From: CAVSJR01 sp963728285 | Lineage (GTDB): Bacteria; Actinomycetota; UBA4738; HRBIN12 | DNA length: 64,000 bases | Direction: 5' to 3' | Assembly (NCBI GenBank): GCA_963728285.1 | Contig: CAVSJR010000001.1 | Location: 62,001-126,000 of the forward strand | Part shown: in pieces, positions 56,366-64,000 of the stretch | How positions within the stretch are numbered: the first letter of the stretch is position 1 | Layout of the letters: each line of letters opens with the position of its first letter | The notes under the pieces: model-generated | Seen by the model: only the letters and a program-made list of their open reading frames with translations | Database searches by the model: none | What the model was told of the DNA's origin: nothing | Made by a program: the position numbers and the translations under genes

Positions 56366-56624
56366 ATAGGTCCGCAGGACATCCATGGCCGTCGGTAAGC
56401 AGGTCACTCCGACGAGGTGGCCTCACTCAATGACACCGCGCGACGCTGGCACTCGATCGCTCCCGGCCCTCCTGCATGGCCTCATACATCTGGACGCCTG
56501 CCAGGTCCACGACCGTCACCTCCCACGCCCGAACATCGGGAATAGCATGGCCTAACCGCCGCGCAGCAGGAGAGTCGCACGACCGAAGAATCCGGTTACA
56601 GGGCCAATGACCTGGGGATCTCGG

Positions 56625-56671
56625 TGTGGAGGTGAGGGGATTTGAACCCCTGGCCTCTGCCGTGCGAAGGC
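56625..56671 (-). repeat. attachment-site-like repeat, copy within intact tRNA-Ala
   Basis: The 47 bases identical to 54210-54256, here as the 3' half of the intact tRNA-Ala gene. Confidence 0.75.
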
Positions 56672-56700
56672 AGCGCTCTACCGGGCTGAGCTACACCCCC
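56627..56700 (-). tRNA. tRNA-Ala (anticodon CGC)
   Basis: A 74-base tRNA on the minus strand, 5' end at 56700. The cloverleaf is complete: acceptor GGGGGTG/CACCTCC with one G-U pair, D-arm GCTC/GAGC, anticodon stem CTGCC/GGCAG with loop TTCGCAC (anticodon CGC), T-arm AGGGG/CCCCT with TTCAAAT, discriminator A. CCA is not encoded. Its 3' half is duplicated 2.4 kb away. Confidence 0.92.
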
Positions 56701-56758
56701 CGACCGCGGCTAGCGTAGCAAAGGGCCTGCTCCGGGCCGATGGACGGCCTCCCCGAAG

Positions 56759-57397
56759 CTACTCCTCCCGACCGAGCACCTCTCGCGCGTGGCGATCGAG
56801 CGCGTCTCGAAGATCCTGCTGCACGAGCGCGATCGAGAGGTCCCCGCGCGTCTTCTCGATGAGGCTCCGGGCGACGTCCGTGAGCCGCCGGAGATTCCCC
56901 GTGATCGCGTCGGGATAGTCCATGGAGACGAGCACGGAGTACATGTCCTCCATCGCCGCGAGGATCTCCTCTCCCCTCCGGACGTCCCCGGCCCGCAGGA
57001 GGTCGAGCAGGTGCCGACGCGCCTCGCCGATTGCATCGGCCATGCCTCCCAGGTACGGCGCGTCCTCGACCCCGCAGTCCTCCGGCGTGGGCAGCTGCTC
57101 CCCCGCGATCACCGCGCGAGTGATGCGCGCCTCCGCGTACTCCTTCTCCGCATCCTGGAGATAGCCGGCATACCTCACGTCGGGGTGTGCGGCGGCGGCG
57201 GCGATGCCCTCGTCGATCGCGGCGCGAGCCTCGCGCGTGAGCCGCTCCGCCTCCTCCCGCTCGCCGCGGTGGAGGGCGCGAATCGCGTTCGCGCAGCACC
57301 GGATCGCGCGCCGCGAGGCCGGAAGAGCCCGTTCCCGGGCTGCGTTCTTGTCGTCGAACCGGGCGCGAATGGCCCGGGACAGATCGTCGAGGCTCAC
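56759..57397 (-). CDS. translin family protein
   Basis: A 212-residue all-helical protein from GTG 57397. EKEYAEARITRAVIAGEQLPTPEDCGV and DYPDAITGNLRRLTDVARSLIEKTRGDL are characteristic of translin-family proteins, which are well known in eukaryotes and archaea and rarer in bacteria. Translins bind nucleic acids as rings. A longer reading would include the end of the preceding gene in another frame. It follows the SepX/GlpR-like gene by 10 bases, so both are in one operon. Confidence 0.85.
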   Translation of the reverse strand: MSLDDLSRAIRARFDDKNAARERALPASRRAIRCCANAIRALHRGEREEAERLTREARAAIDEGIAAAAAHPDVRYAGYLQDAEKEYAEARITRAVIAGEQLPTPEDCGVEDAPYLGGMADAIGEARRHLLDLLRAGDVRRGEEILAAMEDMYSVLVSMDYPDAITGNLRRLTDVARSLIEKTRGDLSIALVQQDLRDALDRHAREVLGREE

Positions 57398-57407
57398 GGC
57401 CGGCGGT

Positions 57408-58050
57408 TCAGGCTCCCGCGACCGAGAGTCGTTGGGAGGCGGGGAGCACGACGACGTGAACGCTGTCCTCGTCGTCGAATCCACCCATGCCGGCGTAGAT
57501 CGGACGAGCCGTGCGACTTCCTCCCTCGGCCGCGTACCGGGGCGCAGGCGTCGGTCCGATCGACGGCCCCGACCGAGGGCTCGGGCGCCCTGGCCGCACG
57601 CGCGGCCTCGTGCGGATGAGGCTCGCTGCCACGCGCCTTGATCCACAGGAGGAGCCAGACGTAGGCGAGCAGCAGGCCCGCCAGCGCGGCCGTCGCCGCC
57701 CAGATCACGCGCAAGGGCGGGACGATGCCGATCAGGAAGGTGATCAGGATGCTCTCGAGGAGGAAGACGAACACTTGCCGCCGACGCTCGCGGGCGCGGA
57801 CACGCTCTCGACGGGGCATCCCGAGGAACGGAACGCCCTTGCGCGGCGTCACGATCCAACGGCCGTGTGTTTGTCCCTCAGCGTGTGCCAACAAATCCAT
57901 ATCCCGTCCAAAGTCCTCCACGCTCGTCCGGGGAGACGGTCGCCGTCTGGAAGACGGAAGGAGGATGGCCGCCCACATGATGCCGAACACCGCCACGGCC
58001 AACCATTCCAATCGACCAGCCCCCTGTTTGTCGGATGGGGAACCCGCCAC
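57408..58050 (-). CDS. SepX/GlpR-like membrane protein (one frameshift)
   Basis: A ~210-residue membrane protein: N-terminal helix LEWLAVAVFGIMWAAILLP, a short cytoplasmic loop with VEDFGRDMDLLAHAE and basic RRERVRARERRRQ, then a helix pair ILITFLIGIVPPL and AALAGLLLAYVWLLLWI, and a cytoplasmic tail ending in another frame (shift near 57550) with IYAGMGGFDDEDSVHVVVL. Layout and position beside moeA, moaC and galU match actinobacterial SepX (Streptomyces) / GlpR (corynebacteria), membrane partners of the divisome. The start may be GTG 58050 or an internal TTG near 58011. Confidence 0.68.
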
Positions 58051-58198
58051 AACATCTTGGGCTGGAACCAGACGCTAACACCGACATGGGGCATGACCAA
58101 CTACCATCGATGTGATTCTAGGAACTTTTTCACAAGCGCCCGACGTCCGTCGGACCGTGGGCCTACGCAGGCATTTCCGGTCGCGGCCGAGCGGCCGC

Positions 58199-58672
58199 CT
58201 ACCCGTCCGCCGCCCGGTAGTCCCCGCTCTTGCCGCCGGATTTGGCAAGCAGCCGCAGCCCGTCGATCCGAGCGGAGCGATCGAAGGCCTTGGCCGTGTC
58301 GTACAGGCTCAGCGCGGCGACCGCCGCGGAGGTGAGCGCCTCCATCTCGACGCCCGTCCTATCCATCGCCCGCACCGTGGTCCGCACCCTGATCCGGCCG
58401 GTCGTCTCATCCGGCTCGACGGTGACCTCGGCGCCCGTCACCGCGATCGGATGGCAGAAGGGAAGCAGGTCCGGCGTCCGCTTCACGCCGAACACGCCGG
58501 CGACGCGGGCCGCCTCGATCGGATTCCCCTTCGACGTGCCCGCGATCAGCTGAGCGCACGCATCGGGGGTCATGGTGACCGTGCACTCCGCCACGGCCTC
58601 TCGGTCGGTGACCTCCTTCGCGCCGACCTCGACGATCCGGGCCGGGCGGCCGTCGGGTGCGCCGGGCGGCAC
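58199..58672 (-). CDS. moaC: cyclic pyranopterin monophosphate synthase MoaC
   Basis: A 157-residue MoaC, second step of molybdenum cofactor synthesis. Motifs: LLPFCHPIAVTGAEV, DRTGVEMEALTSAAVAAL and AKSGGKSGDY at the C-terminus, where the catalytic Asp and Lys lie. It follows moeA by 6 bases. It fits the molybdenum hydroxylase accessory genes at 10-18 kb. Confidence 0.95.
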   Translation of the reverse strand: MPPGAPDGRPARIVEVGAKEVTDREAVAECTVTMTPDACAQLIAGTSKGNPIEAARVAGVFGVKRTPDLLPFCHPIAVTGAEVTVEPDETTGRIRVRTTVRAMDRTGVEMEALTSAAVAALSLYDTAKAFDRSARIDGLRLLAKSGGKSGDYRAADG

Positions 58673-58678
58673 GAGCCC

Positions 58679-59944
58679 TCAGTCCTCCGCCGCCCGGAAG
58701 AGGATGACCTGCACGGAGCTCCCCGACGGAGCGGTCTCGGTCCCCGGCGGGATCACCGCGAGGCCGTTCGCCCTCGAGACCGTCGACATCAGGTTCGAGC
58801 CACGATTCCCGGTGGGCGACGCCACCCACCCGGACTTGCTGCGGCGCACGCTGACGCGAGCGAACTGCGTCTTCCCTCGAGGGCCGCTGACGTCCGCATC
58901 GAGCACCGCCTGGATCTGCGGGCGCCCGAGCTCGGCGCGCCCCATCATCTTCAGCAGGGCGGGCCGGATGAGCATCTCGAAGGAGACGAAGACGCTGACG
59001 GGGTTTCCGGGGAGACCCCAGAACGCCTTCCCCTCGATGAAGCCGAAGGCCTGCGGCATGCCCGGCTGCATGGCCACCTTGAAGAAGTCCAGGTCCCCGC
59101 GGCGGAAGAACGCCGCCTTCACCACGTCCCGCTCCCCAACGGATACGCCCCCCGAGGAGATGAACGCGTCGGCCTGCACGAGGTGCATCAGCACCGTCTC
59201 CTTCAGCGCGTCGACGTCGTCGGGCACGATCCCCGCCATGACGGGCAGGGCGCCCGCCTCCCGCAGCGCAGCGAACAGCGTGTAGGCGTTGGAGTCGTGC
59301 ACCTGCCCGTACTCGGGCGTCTCGGTCGGCGGAATCAGCTCGTCGCCGGTGGAGATCACGACGACGCGGGGGCGAGGGTGGACGAGCGGGTGTGAGAACC
59401 CGGCCGTGGCGAGGAGGCCGAGCTCGGGGGGACCCAGGCGTCGACCGGCCTCGATCAGCGCCTCTCCCTCGCCCACGTCCTCCCCGGCGGGACGGACGTG
59501 CTTGCCCGCGGGCGAGCTCTGATGGACGCGCACCCGTTCCTCCGTCGCCTCGCACACCTCGATCGGAGCGATCGTGTCGGCCCCCGCGGGGACCGGCGCC
59601 CCGGTCGCGATGCGCACGGCCTCGCCTCCTCCGACGGTCGCATCCGGACGACGACCGATGAACGCCCGGCCGACGACGCTGAGCTCGACGGGATGCTCGG
59701 GCGACGCCGTGCGGACGTCGGACGAGCGGACCGCGAACCCGTCCATCGCCGAGGATGGGAAGTCGGGGATCGGGCGGTCCGAGACGACATCGCGCGCGAG
59801 GACACAGCCGTACGCCTCCTGAAGGGGAAGCTCGAGCGGCGCCAGTGGCGCCACGCGGGAGAGCACCCGCTCCCTCGCCTCCGGCACGGACAGGAGGCCG
59901 GTGCCGCTGTCGTGGTCGTGCACGTGGGGGGCGGACCTTGACAT
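58679..59944 (-). CDS. moeA: MoeA / Glp family molybdotransferase
   Basis: A 421-residue MoeA-type protein: SAMDGFAVRSSDV, IATGAPVPAGADTI, VISTGDELIPP, DSNAYTLFAALREAG, SSGGVSVGERD, and GLPGNPVSVFVSFE. Family members insert Mo into molybdopterin; in corynebacteria the gephyrin-like paralog Glp works in cell division with GlpR. Position next to a SepX/GlpR-like gene and galU suggests Glp, but moaC beside it also fits a cofactor role; both may apply. ATG 59944 overlaps the divergent gene's possible ATG. Confidence 0.93.
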   Translation of the reverse strand: MSRSAPHVHDHDSGTGLLSVPEARERVLSRVAPLAPLELPLQEAYGCVLARDVVSDRPIPDFPSSAMDGFAVRSSDVRTASPEHPVELSVVGRAFIGRRPDATVGGGEAVRIATGAPVPAGADTIAPIEVCEATEERVRVHQSSPAGKHVRPAGEDVGEGEALIEAGRRLGPPELGLLATAGFSHPLVHPRPRVVVISTGDELIPPTETPEYGQVHDSNAYTLFAALREAGALPVMAGIVPDDVDALKETVLMHLVQADAFISSGGVSVGERDVVKAAFFRRGDLDFFKVAMQPGMPQAFGFIEGKAFWGLPGNPVSVFVSFEMLIRPALLKMMGRAELGRPQIQAVLDADVSGPRGKTQFARVSVRRSKSGWVASPTGNRGSNLMSTVSRANGLAVIPPGTETAPSGSSVQVILFRAAED

Positions 59945-59975
59945 GAACCATGAGTCTACGGGGAAGAATCCGGGC

Positions 59976-60317
59976 GTGGGAAAGATCGACGATTACAGCT
60001 TCGGCCGGATCGTCGTCGACGGCGAGGAGCTGACGGCGGACGTGATCCTGCTTCCCGGGCGCATCGTTCCCTCGTGGCGGCGCAGGGACGGCCACGCCCT
60101 CGTGCTCGACGACCTGCGGGAGGTGCTCGACGAGCTGCCCGAGCGCCTGATCGTGGGCACCGGGGCGGAGGGGAGGATGCGGCCGGACGACTCGATGATC
60201 GATGCCCTCGCCGCACGGGGCGTCGAGGTCGAGGCGATGCCCACGGCGCAGGCCGTACGCCGGTTCGCTCGCCTCGACGAAGGGCGGACGGCGGCCGCGC
60301 TTCACCTCACCTGTTGA
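59976..60317 (+). CDS. Mth938-like domain protein
   Basis: A 113-residue protein of the Mth938/DUF498 family: GKIDDYSFGRIVVDGEELTAD and LIVGTGAEGRMRPDDSMIDALAARGVEVEAMPTAQAVRRF, with VGTG as the family signature. GTG 59976 is chosen with a G-rich ribosome site; ATG 59943 would overlap the moeA start on the other strand. Function in bacteria unknown. Confidence 0.85.
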   Translation: MGKIDDYSFGRIVVDGEELTADVILLPGRIVPSWRRRDGHALVLDDLREVLDELPERLIVGTGAEGRMRPDDSMIDALAARGVEVEAMPTAQAVRRFARLDEGRTAAALHLTC

Positions 60318-60357
60318 TGCGGGCCACGACGGCGGCTCGCCCGTCGGAGCGGATCGG

Positions 60358-61236
60358 CTAGAGGAGCTTGCGCCGCTGAACCAGGTCCGCCAGGTACGCG
60401 CGGAAGTCCTCGCCGACGTCGTCACGGTCGATCGCCAGCTCGACCGTTGCCTTCAGGTAGTCGAGCTTGTTGCCGACGTCGTAGCGGCCCGTGTCGAACA
60501 CGTAGGCGTACACCGCCTGTTCCGTCGCGAGGAGATTGATCGCGTCCGTGAGCTGGATCTCGCTCCCGGTCCCGGGCTTCGTATCTCGAATCGCGTCGAA
60601 GATCTCGGGCGTGAGGATGTATCTGCCGATCGCGGCGAGATTGGACGGCGCATCCTCCGGCTTCGGCTTCTCGACGATCGAGACCACCCGGGCGAGGTTG
60701 TCGTCGACGAACTCGGGCTTGATGGCGCCGTAGAGGCTGATCTCGTCGCGCGCGACCTCCTGGACCGCGAGCACGCTCCTCCCGTACCGGCCGTGAACCT
60801 TCACCATCTCCTCGAGGAGGGGATTCGCCTTCGTGATGAGATCGTCTCCCAGGAGACAGGCGAACGGCTCGCCGCTGACGAACGATTCGGCCACCGCGAC
60901 CGCATGGCCGAGCCCGAGCGGATCGCGCTGGCGAATGTAGTGGATGGTCGCCATCTCGGAGATCTCCCGGACATCCTTCAGCTCGTCGAACTTCCCCTTG
61001 GCCTCGAGGTAGTACTCGAGCTCGAACGACCGGTCGAAGTGATCCTCGATGGCGTTCTTTCCGCGGCCCGTGATGATGAGGAGCTCCGTGAGGCCCGCCC
61101 GGACGGCCTCCTCGACGACGTACTGGATCGCGGGCTTGTCGACGACGGGCAGCATCTCCTTCGGCTGCGCCTTCGTCGCCGGCAGGAATCTCGTCCCGAG
61201 CCCCGCCGAGGGAATGATCGCCTTCTTGACCCGCAT
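60358..61236 (-). CDS. galU: UTP-glucose-1-phosphate uridylyltransferase
   Basis: A 292-residue GalU from ATG 61236: VKKAIIPSAGLGTRFLPATK, KPAIQYVVEEAV, DPLGLGHAVAVAE, FACLLGDDL and TDAINLLATEQAVYAYVFDTGRYDVGNKLDYLKA. It makes UDP-glucose for polysaccharide and cell-wall synthesis. Uninterrupted. An inverted repeat lies upstream between it and fmdB. Confidence 0.96.
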   Translation of the reverse strand: MRVKKAIIPSAGLGTRFLPATKAQPKEMLPVVDKPAIQYVVEEAVRAGLTELLIITGRGKNAIEDHFDRSFELEYYLEAKGKFDELKDVREISEMATIHYIRQRDPLGLGHAVAVAESFVSGEPFACLLGDDLITKANPLLEEMVKVHGRYGRSVLAVQEVARDEISLYGAIKPEFVDDNLARVVSIVEKPKPEDAPSNLAAIGRYILTPEIFDAIRDTKPGTGSEIQLTDAINLLATEQAVYAYVFDTGRYDVGNKLDYLKATVELAIDRDDVGEDFRAYLADLVQRRKLL

Positions 61237-61253
61237 GCACGCCCCCGTCTGAA

Positions 61254-61281
61254 GGGAACGGGAGTGTACCCTCCCGTTCCC
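61254..61281. promoter_or_regulatory. inverted repeat between galU and fmdB
   Basis: An 11-bp perfect inverted repeat (61254-61264 with 61271-61281, 6-base spacer) 18 bases before galU. It can be an operator or a hairpin in the galU leader. Confidence 0.5.
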
Positions 61282-61362
61282 CCCGAGGGAATCCCCCGTC
61301 CGTGCCAGCCCCAACCGGCGACAAGCCTTGTCTCGCAGGTCGCGCCCGTATACTTCCGGTGC

Positions 61363-61839
61363 ATGCCCACGTATGAGTACGTCTGCAAACAATGCGGTCA
61401 CCGCGTCGAGGTCGTCCAATCGCTCTCGGAGGAACCACTGAAGACGTGCGGCGTCTGTGGAGGAGAGCTGCGGAAGGTCTTTCACCCCGCGGGCGTGCTC
61501 TTCAAGGGCTCCGGGTTCTACTCGACCGACAACCGCGCGAAGGCCAAGGACAAGGAGTCCACGTCCTCGGATGCAGCGCAGCGCACCTCGAAGGGCAAGG
61601 AAGGGGCCGGGTCGTCGTCGAGTTCCTCCTCCGGCTCCCAGTCGGGTGACTCGGGCGGGTCGGCAGCGGATCCGGAGGGTCGGGGGGATCCGAGGGATCC
61701 GGAGGGGCGAGCGGATCGGGTGGATCGAAGGATCGGGCGGTCGAAGGAATCGGGTGGGTCCGGCGGACGGAGCGCGTCCGGCTCGGGACGCCCGGCGCGG
61801 GAGGGGACGTCGTCGAAGCCGGCGAAGGATGAGTCATGA
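61363..61839 (+). CDS. FmdB family zinc ribbon protein
   Basis: A 158-residue protein: MPTYEYVCKQCGHRVEVVQS and TCGVCGGELRKVFHPAGVLFKGSGFYSTD form the FmdB zinc ribbon with CxxC pairs. The C-terminal half is Ser/Gly/Asp-rich low complexity; two compensating frame changes near 61665-61745 may give a plainer Gly-Ser tail. It overlaps the MTA phosphorylase gene (ATGA). Confidence 0.85.
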   Translation: MPTYEYVCKQCGHRVEVVQSLSEEPLKTCGVCGGELRKVFHPAGVLFKGSGFYSTDNRAKAKDKESTSSDAAQRTSKGKEGAGSSSSSSSGSQSGDSGGSAADPEGRGDPRDPEGRADRVDRRIGRSKESGGSGGRSASGSGRPAREGTSSKPAKDES

Positions 61840-62634
61840 GCGCCGCAGCGGACATCGGCGTCTTCGGCGGCTCCGGGTTCTATTCGTTTCTGGAGGGCGT
61901 CGAGGCGATCGACGTCGATACGCCGTACGGCAGCCCCTCGGCCGCGCCGGTCGTCGGCGACGTGGGCGGCCGGCGCGTCGCGTTCATCCCGCGGCACGGC
62001 GTGAAGCACGAGTTCCCTCCGCACAAGGTCCCGTATCGCGCGAACGCGTGGGCGATGAAGGAGCTGGGCGTGCGAGCGAATCCTCGGGCCCTGCGCGGTC
62101 GGCTCGCTGCAGCCGCACGTCAGGCCGGGCGACTTCGCGGTGTGCGACCAGCTCGTCGACCGGACGAGGACGCGACCGCATACCTTCTACGACGGACCGG
62201 GCACGACGCACATCTCGTTCGCCGACCCCTACTGCCCCACCATGCGCGGGATCGCCGTCCGCACCGGGCGCGACCTCGGGATCGAGACGCACGACGGCGG
62301 AACCGTCGTCGTCATCGAGGGCCCCCGTTTCTCGACCCGCGCGGAGTCGTCGTGGTTCGCGTCGGCCGGGTGGGAGATCATCAACATGACGCAATACCCG
62401 GAGGCGCTGCTCGCCCGGGAACTCGAGATCTGCTACGCCAACATCTCGCTGGTCACCGACTACGACGTCGGCGTGGAGGGGGTCCCGCCCGTCACGCACG
62501 AGGAAGTGATCCGGGTCTTCACCGAGAACAACGCCCGGCTGCGGGATCTGCTCTTCGCGGTGATCCCGGCGCTGCCGGAGGAGCGAGACTGTCCGTGTGC
62601 GACCGCGCTCGCCGGCGCCCGACTCGAGGCATAG
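61836..62634 (+). CDS. mtnP: S-methyl-5'-thioadenosine phosphorylase (one frameshift)
   Basis: A ~265-residue phosphorylase: IGVFGGSGFYSFLEGVEAID, VAFIPRHGVKHEFPPHKVPYRAN, then after a shift near 62085 SLQPHVRPGDFAVCDQLVDRT, VVVIEGPRFSTRAES, INMTQYPEALLARELEICYA and TDYDVGVEG. It salvages MTA from polyamine or SAM use. Start ATG overlaps the fmdB stop. Confidence 0.93.
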
Positions 62635-62710
62635 TCACCCGGCGTCGCCGGCTGGCGGCGCGAGCCTCGCCGAGGTGTACCCCGCCGCCGAGCCGGGTAG
62701 CATCCCGCGC

Positions 62711-62896
62711 ATGAGTGAGCCACTGCTCGTCACGATCGAGCTCCGCTTCAAGACGAGCGAGGACGCCGAATCGCTCGGGGAGCGGATTCGCGAGTCCGTG
62801 AGGATGATCGTCGGCGGCGATGCCCTGGAGGACTTCCGACTGCGGGCGCTCCCGCTGTCCCCACCGCAAAAGGACCGGCACCTCCGAGGCGTCTGA
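62711..62896 (+). CDS. small hypothetical protein
   Basis: A 61-residue soluble protein from ATG 62711: MSEPLLVTIELRFKTSEDAE and RESVRMIVGGDALEDFRLRAL, an alternating strand-helix-strand pattern, with no recognised family. It follows mtnP by 76 bases. Confidence 0.6.
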   Translation: MSEPLLVTIELRFKTSEDAESLGERIRESVRMIVGGDALEDFRLRALPLSPPQKDRHLRGV

Positions 62897-62941
62897 CCTC
62901 GGCTCGAGACAGTGCCCAGCCCCACGGGCCTCGTGCGACCC

Positions 62942-64000
62942 TCAGGCACGCGCGGCTTCGGATCGCCGCCTCTCGGCGGATCCCGGCTGCTCCGTGGGGA
63001 TCCGGGTCGAGAAGAACAGCGCGATCAGGGCGATCAGCGCCAGCGCCGCCAGCGCGGTGCGAAGCCCGGCCAGGCGAGCATCTCCGTTCTCATCCAGCAC
63101 TGCCTCCGTGACGTTCTCACTGGCCCCCGCCTTGTCAAGCGCCGCTTGGAGGTCGGCGTCCGAGATGAACGGGACGCCGGCCGCCAGCTCGACGTCCGCC
63201 TTCGTACTCACCTCCTGTGGGACCGCCGGGTTCTGCTGGATCCCCTGCAGGAACGACGCGGTCAGGGCCGCGATCAGGAGCGAGCCCGCGAGGGCGGTGC
63301 CGATCGAGGCCCCCAGATTTGTCGCCGTGTTCTGCAGCCCGCCGACCTCGGGGCTCTCGTCGTCGGGAACCGCTGAAACCGTCACGCTGCCGAGCTGCGA
63401 GGCGAGGGCGCCGATCCCGAGGCCGGCGAGCAGGAGCGGGACCGTCACGATCTCCGCCCCCGCCTGCGCGTCGATGCTGACGAACAGCGACACGATCCCC
63501 GCGAACATCGCGAGCAGCCCCGCCTGGACGACGAGTCGGGGCGACACGTTCGGCAGGAACCGCGGGATGCCGGCGGCGGCGATCAGGAGCGTGATCGAGA
63601 GCGGCATGATCCTGATCCCGGTGTCGATCGCGGAGAGCCCGAGCGCGACGGAAAGGTAGAGCGGGATCGTGAAGAAGAGCCCGGCCTGGACGAGGAATTG
63701 GAAGAAGAACATCAAGAGGCCGCCGGTGAACTGCCGGTTCCCGAGCATCGACAGTCGGACGAGCGGCTCACCGCCCCGCTCCTCCACGTGGTGCTCCCAG
63801 GCGCTGAACAGCCAGAGCACGAACAGGCCGCCGAACACCAGCACGATCGTCGGCGAGAGGCCGAGGATCGCCGGGCCGCCGGACTTCGGCAGCACCCATC
63901 CCCACTCGCTCGAGCGCAGCACGCCGAAGACCGCGAGACCGAGCCCGGCGGCCGAGAGCACCGCGCCGATCAGGTCGAGATGCTTCCTCGCCTCTACCGG
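62942..64000 (-). CDS. MFS transporter, DHA2 (14-helix) type, C-terminal part
   Basis: The C-terminal ~350 residues of a drug/proton antiporter; the frame is open to the right edge (KHLDLIGAVLSAAGLGLAVFG), so the N-terminal half lies outside. Features are FSAWEHHVEERGGEPLVRLSML, PLYLSVALGLSAIDTGIRIMPL, and QNTATNLGASIGTALAGSLL, the last typical of DHA2 proteins. A ~50-residue loop precedes the last helix. Substrate unknown. Confidence 0.88.
   Translation of the reverse strand, partial: PVEARKHLDLIGAVLSAAGLGLAVFGVLRSSEWGWVLPKSGGPAILGLSPTIVLVFGGLFVLWLFSAWEHHVEERGGEPLVRLSMLGNRQFTGGLLMFFFQFLVQAGLFFTIPLYLSVALGLSAIDTGIRIMPLSITLLIAAAGIPRFLPNVSPRLVVQAGLLAMFAGIVSLFVSIDAQAGAEIVTVPLLLAGLGIGALASQLGSVTVSAVPDDESPEVGGLQNTATNLGASIGTALAGSLLIAALTASFLQGIQQNPAVPQEVSTKADVELAAGVPFISDADLQAALDKAGASENVTEAVLDENGDARLAGLRTALAALALIALIALFFSTRIPTEQPGSAERRRSEAARA

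Overview
This window looks like a chromosomal segment of a high-GC, oxygen-respiring member of the Actinomycetota, probably an uncultured lineage. Evidence for this is an actinobacterial-type cytochrome oxidase subunit IV, a DUF222/HNH gene, a GPGG small membrane protein, a moeA/glp-sepX-galU locus, frequent GTG starts and leaderless-type promoters. Many genes are interrupted by single frameshifts, about 30-35 in 64 kb and often in C/G runs. This suggests uncorrected indels in the assembly rather than mass decay, so I join the pieces and state where the frame changes.

Layout. 1-8.5 kb: end of the aa3 oxidase operon (ctaD, subunit IV), glycolate oxidase glcDEF, a lipoprotein and PEP carboxylase. 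8.6-18.4 kb: a secreted propeller, a scattered cox-type set (VWA coxE, MoxR coxD, a fused 2Fe-2S/FAD subunit, coxG, mocA) without the catalytic large subunit, MscS, RDD and a phosphodiester glycosidase. 18.5-23.8 kb: nitrilase, YceI, HxlR, a small GPGG protein, a SpoIIE-type phosphatase and a PadR/HAAS pair.

23.9-44.3 kb is the most interesting part: a catabolic region organised around a Pot-type ABC importer, two class III aminotransferases, a GntR/FCD regulator and a glycine-reductase-like operon (grdE-grdB-grdC-trx-grdA). grdA and grdB each contain an in-frame UGA exactly where selenocysteine is expected, so both are read as selenoproteins; a bacterial SECIS-like hairpin follows the grdB UGA. 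No grdD is present. Next to it lies an operon-like run encoding an FAD amine-oxidase/CrtI-like enzyme, an MBL-fold hydrolase, an SMP30 lactonase and an SDR, plus a PLP decarboxylase. Four copies of one 15-bp palindrome (consensus TGTMRACNGTYNACM) lie before the importer operon, the second aminotransferase, grdE and the FAD enzyme. I infer a single regulon, probably controlled by the GntR/FCD protein, for uptake and breakdown of an unidentified amine or betaine-like compound with a selenium-dependent reductive step in an aerobic-type genome.

44.3-58 kb: two paralogous four-helix membrane proteins, a large secreted propeller, a DUF222/HNH gene, a small set of transferase and NTPase genes, a badly broken APC permease, and a 2.4-kb island between two perfect 47-bp copies of the 3' half of a tRNA-Ala(CGC) gene. 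56.6-64 kb: the tRNA-Ala, a translin-family protein, a SepX/GlpR-like membrane protein, moaC, moeA/glp, a Mth938-type protein, galU, fmdB, MTA phosphorylase and the C-terminal part of a DHA2-type MFS exporter running off the right edge.
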